Shown here: positions 63,301 to 64,000 of the stretch, piece after piece
Layout: each line of letters starts with the position of its first letter
How positions within the stretch are numbered: position 1 is the stretch's first letter
From: Prosthecobacter sp.
GTDB lineage: Bacteria; Verrucomicrobiota; Verrucomicrobiia; Verrucomicrobiales; Verrucomicrobiaceae
Reading direction: 5' to 3'
DNA: 64,000 nucleotides
Assembly (NCBI GenBank): GCA_017853885.1
Contig: JAFMIR010000006.1
Coordinates: 62,001 to 126,000 of the forward strand
Notes under the pieces: model-generated
Databases searched by the model: none
What the model was told of the DNA's origin: nothing
Seen by the model: the letters and a program-made list of their open reading frames with translations, nothing else
Translations under genes and position numbers: made by a program

Positions 63301-64000
63301 CCAGTGATCGTGCTAGTGACCGCTTGCGAGATCGTGACCGTACTCGCATCCACGATGGAGGCGATAGTCGCCCCAATAGGAATTCCTGCACCTGTCACCT
63401 GCATACCAATGTTTAAACCGGCAGTGCTGCTAAGCCCCGTAATCCGTGTTGGATTAATTGTCGAACTGATGTTGCCCAAGAGATCTCGAGATCCAACGAG
63501 TAAGCCGTTGCTACTCAAGCTGAATGCAGATCCTGTGAAACTACTGCCAGTAATTAAATTGTAGAATTGAGGAGTGCTAGGAGCACCCGCAGCTACGATC
63601 TGAGTGATCGAATTCAAAGGTGCCACAGTAATCTCAACTCCACTCGCATTGAGAACGACGGGTTTACTCACGCTGATGCTGTCAATATTCGTGATGGTGG
63701 CACCCCCAATGTCGAAATTCATGTTCACCGGGGCACCGGTGGCCGCACCGATAGTCATCGCATTACCGACAAAAGACGTCTGCTGCTGCAGATTGAAGGT
63801 GCCGACTGCGTTGTTGGACATGTTGAAAGTGGAGCCCGCGGCGAGATTGAGACTGGCACCGGCAGAACCTGCACCAGTTGTTCCCGCATTGTAAGTCACC
63901 GCAAGGGGGCTGAGAGTTGCACCACTAGCGACCGTGATGGCAGTATTGGCCACAGAACCTCCCGAGAGCTGCAAGGTTCCGCCATTTACTGTGGTGGCAC
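48300..64000 (-). CDS. Giant autotransporter-type beta-strand-repeat protein with PEP-CTERM signal (5' end outside the window)
   Basis: More than 5,200 residues are visible and the frame is still open at base 64000 ('TTVNGGTLQLSGGSV' is the first block), so the N-terminus and signal peptide are missing. The protein carries at least 13 autotransporter-associated beta-strand repeats, each like 'ANTYTGVTTVNGGVLQV', which stack into a beta-helix. About 19 copies of a second repeat ('G-x-G-I-P-x-G-[TA]') are inserted among them. The C-terminus 'VPEPSRLLLWILALLSMASR' (48310-48380) followed by arginines is a PEP-CTERM signal: Pro-Glu-Pro, membrane helix, basic tail, recognised by exosortase. No autotransporter barrel is present. 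It is probably a cell-surface or sheath/matrix protein, and lies just upstream of the pseudopilin cassette. Confidence 0.92.
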   Translation of the reverse strand, partial: ATTVNGGTLQLSGGSVANTAITVASGATLSPLAVTYNAGTTGAGSAGASLNLAAGSTFNMSNNAVGTFNLQQQTSFVGNAMTIGAATGAPVNMNFDIGGATITNIDSISVSKPVVLNASGVEITVAPLNSITQIVAAGAPSTPQFYNLITGSSFTGSAFSLSSNGLLVGSRDLLGNISSTINPTRITGLSSTAGLNIGMQVTGAGIPIGATIASIVDASTVTISQAVTSTITGNELNFANAYKLTLNTTATALRLGVETVTSSSRYWTGGTSAAWDASGNWNTLATGLGTTGVPGVVDSVFMTANSASNLTTTLGANIQIGRLTFTGTGTSGTGSVTISGAAGADRLIIGAGGIVVNAGSGAHTINSSVNVRLASNQTWNIGNSAANALKVDALVSDIGAGMDLTKDGAGTLRLNNTANTYRGITRISGGVLEVMALANGGLASSIGSAADDAINLIITNNATLSYKGVGGATDRIFSIGTGGGTIDSSGTGAVIFNGIGAMGFDGVTTARTLTLNSVAGTGNNTMMVAIGNNTGATSLTKTGAGTWVLAPGNGLASVTGTINGTTTIVADATGLVVNQLVSGAGIKPGSFVTGIAGDLLSFTINQASDAMAPAETLNLNLPGHSLVVGNKTDADGTPNPSGDYTVTVVTGSDVTLFKAAETSRTIAFDAVAGNGYTGVTAVNGGVLSVADLKNGGIASTIGASSSAAGNLVLNTGTLQYTGSGSSTDRLFTLTTSGTIEANGTGALVFSGTGSLVGNAPLTLSGSSAAIVLNTLTPLLGGTSSIVKSGTNTWVLAGANTYTGVTTVNGGVLQVSNLKNGGTASNIGQSTNAAANLVLNGGTLRYTGAAQTTDRLFSVGLSGGRIESSGTGALIFNNTGSMGFSGGTGARALTLGGTSTAANTLAAILGNNTGATSLVKADAGSWVITSGAISRSGNVSGTSITGIDTTGLAVNNVVTGPGIPAGTRITAIPTPGVSGTITLSLAATAGTGVGLSFGTAVNAPKTGNTTLGGLTVSSVNTTGLVLGQQIFGPGITPGTVITAINTGASQITLSQAATATATGASLSAVSGNTYTGTTTVNQGNLQVGLNNIGTTGFGALTVNSGGTVSGSGVVNGTGGTLSNNFLDGTNHVFNSGAILSPGDSYGASIGTLSFNGNLLLNDGSSALLQMGAATLNQNAAIVAALNANTYDSIGGYRDSNLLLWDSTAITAGRHDYLQVNGQITIGQSTITVQDVNDYLTQAGTSGKAQVGDIFNLGSWLDNGPLSTFDAGANYRTGGSGGGNLILPTLGGGLVYDVSLFNDYGIIVTLTKPGVVPVLLSSLHIQRNGSWNTSANWRPGTVANSLGGIVNLTTNVGVGGTGGLHAIVSLDGSKRVGVLAVGDQDNTHRFEIVRGSGTGSLIFNNGDYGRALLSKVQSNSTTVGVDMITAPVILESNLRVNVNSGGATARMDISGGISQASGSTFGIDFMGAGRTTLTGATANTYTGQTTVFSRGFGDATNPQLVLAKTTSAVSATPVGTTQQVSSSTTTNASTTVNLTTGNTNNFYIGMPLTGHPNIPAGATVTQINSTTQFVISLAATGAATANTTFDTRRMVNVTSTTGMYAGMVINGHPNIPNGTVVQAVKNQTQIVLSADVTGTTAGNATFGTYVANGTIPGNLNIGNVSMGGLGSTVVHLGANEQIADTSLVSFDAGNGAGSAGNNGNNSYFKLMGFNETVRGLSDYTASGVVENLEGESGSANSTLTFNTSGTSYFNGFLRDRANNTGSGVLNIAVSGNGTQVLALGNISYSGSTLINPGATLVLESATSLGNGTGGTIGSRTIGNNGTLGFRINNGVSWGFNRVVSGSGGIVRDGGNGTLGLNLSGAVSSTYATGITTVTVPSTTGLAVGMVVSGNGIPAGAAIQQILSPTTFQLSVAPTAPGSNVGLVYGAATAASSTFSTSGTTITVGDTSTLKAGMNVHGAGIPLGAKIQAILSSTTYQLSTTPTSVGTGVNLIYGAGAVGGGISVVDGGATNFNSPTVISGGGFYLRGIEQLTTVNWSSPVVVLSGGLTLQGTGENVINGAELTVDSASTVNGSVNILAANLRIRGSGSLSGVTSITIAGSGSTAGGNQGAAQGLNIVNGTGAANSGNRINDAASIILNSGRLSFSGVGSTGSEVFSESVDSLSLSGGANLAFSAHSGGASSTLTFNSFGTRSAGSMIVFDTITNGNVDNGSIRFTTAPLTTNNILGGWAVRNRISAGAALFEWATMSGSTVTALADASYSTTGSASASDSWAAAQNVKVTGFNQSLTADRTIHSLNIQDTAGRTITINPVTSSSDRSLIVNSGGILSSRTTHTIAGGKLIAGTHAGSLNPNQLVIYNPGTQLNINSVIADTTTRVSGSSSNVASLTASNISGTTVTVSSTTGLEVGARVSGVGITDGTTIASITNSTTFVLSQTATSGTSVALTFQDLANVITGINTTGLTPGMRLLSPGGFAGTATIVSVDVSGASGQVTLDQPINIANNLNFDFIQQSTSLVKAGSGTLVLNPTLSIGTNGLMNPNSFDVTLASGSFNSGIVVGAAVTGAGIAPGTTVVGLLSNNGIKLSNLPNAAVSSTLTFTLPNNYTGKTFINEGVLQIARESDLGLNPATFTADQLTINGGILRVGTDLIFNDTNRGITFGVADGVFRVADNRTLTIGAVNTINGAAGRLIFAADGTNRGVMVVAGNNDLSGGVETTGGQQATTGTLTSTYTDGSTVVTVASTAGLQVGASVSGTGIAPGSTIASITSGTTYQLSLPAISNGNSQNLTYEGFNELRLTGNNTIGFVRVVGSSIALLGNNTLNKNITVNSGLLRLGGNNQFNGQLTVTAGSVVFESDTGLQSSSGYNVNLDGILDLNGYSTTVSNITGLGTVTNNGPLNSTSMLSVNSEQSFTFSGNLTDGQVSFGKVGLSKSGSGVLTLANTGNTYSGATVINGGVVRVLSVGFGGSSSALGSASNFASNLIFNGGALRFSGLSSSFTDRSFTLGIGDNAGAIIADGAVIGAELNFGLAGFSPAVAYTGSGSRTLTLGGSNRGNNKFNLVLADGLGGPTSVNKIGNGTWVIGAASTYKGETLVNAGILAATVDGAFGAAGAAGVIVAGGTNGSTVLGNQNATLDLRNVSYSTVQNMYLAGGTLAASTGNSSWAGPVFVTANSNIIVSSGAVLDLKGTLGGGNPIFQGGEGMLILSGQADSVTRNTVTNGIAAPNHTVQAGTLRLDYSSNNFGKLSDNGQLILGGTRFGGTLQIRGGSHVEIVAGTTVATGRNFIQRLTDISSTSILRMNSIGRQTGATLDFSADDIVSTDTDNVNGILGGWATVGGASWATKSTFTEGLVDSGVTTGQDKLIRGLATYTNAGALPGPVANEWAVNANMNVIGNSSQDTRTTNTLRFHNSTNVAGNSPFRVSLTGANVLQSSAILFTSNMAAHSGVIEGSGSLSGGAGLSSDLIILQNNTSSGSLEISAVISNLAPSGRNGTLNSNNQVTAVSLVGLVPGLTVNGANIPGGTTISAITVTDAVNQIGTLTLSANASNSGSTPLSFTPVANGLDKSGSGSLILSGLNTYTGVNTLNAGNTTIRNLSVQGYTAGTQLISFAPSLGRTLSNVSDTTGLTIGMNVTGTAITGGVTVTSINAVNNTVGLSNGAVTSLGGTSITFGSNVTAKSGVQAATVNNNSATVTVPGGTAGITIGQSVSGVGIPVGAVVIAINNTTQITIGQIIAGNAVADPATAPGTSITLGSNSTAGGARTADTDSGSRIVVGSTLGMTVGQTVSGNGIPGGATISRILDSNNVELSVPVTVTGQNNLTYGASSAIGSSLLATTSGGSPNVTVTSTANLSVGERVSGPGIPEGTTVAAILSSTQVVLSASAVFGGSSTLVFAGTASGLGASSNAVGNLIFNGGILQFNGTTASTDRGFTINDTAILDVGNAYSNLRLGGNYATPANEESYAFVKRGEGTLDMLGTAFGGYGLEALMVEDGVLRLSPAFNDQYIRNDVGALILSGGTLEVRSVTGRSTTQNMIGTMQVREGASIIRTIGATGSTTFLNLQDLNNPTAVDYQRGGTVLFDVRGGPTVSQIVLAGRALLDVGVILPRTTFTNRSVQRPGVNDFGFVDSATTILSGSDIKGAHNFISDPAGWTATRNVHDGALPEESFRGTTVSGASVNTILFFNNDIALAGDRVSADPVISRVPGVDRLTVGMTVRGNGIQPGSYIISIDQANSAITLNKAPSLSDNTGLPLYFFNASVTGDLATGSATITNINDPRFKVGQGVFGPGIPDGTTILAIDTANNTITLSQAVTSPGVGSRIYSEYLATNPTTLNSSTVNISDLLTLVSGAILQTTNSGNHVNTLSGGLLTSGLANSDGTSADLIIHNWNPKEPLLISSSIVNNTALNRILNLVQTGDGTTILSTANSYTGTTFVQGGVLRLDHVAALSANSRLRLDGGVIGLNSGNFTRALGSGAGQVDWTSSGGFAAYNSQRTVNLGGIGASVAWGTAGFVPDNTSLILGAQDATGTVIFANGIDLGRKSRMIEAVSGRSDTFADARITGVLDGDAGRIIKGGNGVLELAAANTYTGGTSLAQGTLVGIVNSSFGTGRVEVGTTTDTRSSGMALMLHFQGNTLANPLAFGSVNADGISVLNTTASTVSITGGLEIARLADQNLLVGTSPSNTISFDSPITGTGGLTIVGGRAEFSAANNFGSLAGQVAGAAVNGAIVIRNGSVFVNHTSAMVGVAVIELGDSTPAVISVDYATAGASLLGVERDTQFIAKNISGLGGAFEAQGGGLVSGGFPNAGPGAFYNVSRAIDGVTFGSADVGKKILVKDEVDNPERNGVYQIIQINQDLTMNLVRVTEFSTAANMLYGTQVTVNNGTHASQTFFMAAPSVTTINSSGTDPVHWLSDNVDANVTLRIHNSAVTAVTQAIDVNANGVGQTTIVSDSPVNFSGALTLQNLRSTARETKTLRMDSGTSSGTGLLFSGRISEAAGGTGATDDILSLQKLGTGVVTLGRSDGNTYNGDTTVSDGTLQVTNSSGSGTGLGNVLVNAQATLAGSGFIAPGVSKNVTIADFATIAPGTVGASSGQALTIQLNGGDFSLQGILDLNLFTNSSGITSTEADRLVLGGTGTVTLGTFATLKVTSSLNQASLVAGSAWKILDWGTITRTGKFSGLDEVTNPYLNDINLPSLDAGLYWDITNLYTTGNLVVAVPEPSRLLLWILALLSMASRRRRPLL
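51045..51475 (-). repeat. Two tandem copies of the GxGIPxG repeat
   Basis: Adjacent units 'GNGIQPGSYIISIDQAN' and 'GPGIPDGTTILAIDTAN' each follow a V-G-[MQ]-x-V stretch and end in 'I-T-L-[SN]-[QK]-A'. The spacing between the two cores is about 70 residues. Confidence 0.75.
52330..53195 (-). repeat. Four head-to-tail copies of the GxGIPxG repeat
   Basis: Cores 'GPGIPEGTTVAAIL', 'GNGIPGGATISRIL', 'GVGIPVGAVVIAIN' and 'GTAITGGVTVTSIN' follow one another without an intervening beta-strand repeat, about 65 residues apart. Each unit starts with V-T-V-x-[SG]-T and ends with a [LI]-[ST] strand. This is the densest tract of the second repeat family and suggests that it folds as an independent module. 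Confidence 0.78.
56495..56860 (-). repeat. Two tandem GxGIPxG-type repeat copies
   Basis: 'GVGITDGTTIASITNST' is followed by a divergent unit with 'LLSPGGFAGTATIVSV'. A third copy ('GAGIAPGTTVVGLL', about 56205-56385) follows after one beta-strand-repeat segment. Confidence 0.65.
58010..58415 (-). repeat. Two tandem GxGIPxG repeat copies
   Basis: 'GNGIPAGAAIQQILSPTT' and 'GAGIPLGAKIQAILSSTT' are very similar units in tandem (both continue '[FY]QLS-x-x-P'), which points to a recent local duplication within the gene. Confidence 0.78.
59045..59440 (-). repeat. Two tandem variant repeat copies (GHPNIPxG)
   Basis: The cores 'GHPNIPAGATVTQINSTT' and 'GHPNIPNGTVVQAVKNQT' share a His-Pro-Asn variant found nowhere else in the visible protein, so these two arose from each other. 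Confidence 0.75.
60805..61215 (-). repeat. Two neighbouring GxGIPxG repeat copies
   Basis: 'GPGIPAGTRITAIPTPG' and 'GPGITPGTVITAINTGA' lie in tandem, each followed by a 'I-T-L-S-x-A-A-T-A' strand. They sit between typical beta-strand repeats. Confidence 0.72.

Overview
The window reads as chromosomal DNA of a verrucomicrobium (phylum Verrucomicrobiota, probably near Verrucomicrobium, Prosthecobacter or Chthoniobacter). The strongest pointer is at 40.6-64.0 kb: a four-gene pseudopilin cassette matching the 'Verru_Chthon cassette' proteins D, C, B and A, directly downstream of a giant gene for an autotransporter-type beta-strand-repeat protein that ends in a PEP-CTERM sorting signal. Supporting signs are two Tat-exported DUF1501 proteins, a secreted sulfatase, cyanophycin metabolism, a fused membrane/spermidine-synthase-like protein, and few clear Shine-Dalgarno sites. 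No phage, transposon, CRISPR array or rRNA was seen.

Layout. 0-2.9 kb: end of a cyanophycinase-like S51 peptidase, convergent with and overlapping a C-terminally short cyanophycin synthetase. 3.1-11.7 kb: a minus-strand run of housekeeping and metabolic genes (glycogen phosphorylase, Tat-exported sugar isomerase/epimerase-like protein, aroB, miaA, a kinase-fold protein with a possible frame problem, fabD, an alpha/beta hydrolase). 11.8-21.8 kb, plus strand: amidase, penicillin-binding protein 1A, tRNA-Pro(UGG), YbjN-like protein, PH-domain membrane protein, orphan sensor histidine kinase, DUF1501 protein, GT4 glycosyltransferase. 21.8-24.8 kb, minus: PHP histidinol-phosphatase-like protein and a spermidine-synthase-like membrane protein. 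24.9-29.0 kb, plus: ffh, a Gfo/Idh/MocA oxidoreductase, a second DUF1501 protein. 29.3-34.2 kb, minus: GspE/PilB-type ATPase, sulfatase, TPR protein, and a 51-residue membrane protein. 34.3-38.3 kb, plus: hisB-hisH and a secreted beta-propeller/PHP-like protein. 38.4-40.5 kb, minus: trmO and guaB. 40.6-64.0 kb, minus: the cassette and the giant gene, which runs off the right edge.

How the parts work together. On the minus strand the order giant gene, A, B, C, D looks like one transcription unit (A and B overlap by 4 bases; B-C and C-D gaps are 8 and 22 bases). The N-termini of A, B, C and D resemble the minor pseudopilins GspK, GspI, GspJ and GspH of type II secretion. The inference is a dedicated pseudopilus tip, with a very large GspK-like cap, that helps export or place a cell-surface protein of more than 5,200 residues, which is then sorted through its PEP-CTERM tail. 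The GspE/PilB-type ATPase at 29.3-31.0 kb is a candidate shared motor. The giant protein also carries about 19 copies of a second repeat (core G-x-G-I-P-x-G-[TA]) among its beta-strand repeats.

All calls come from reading the translated sequence and recalled family knowledge; no database search was run.
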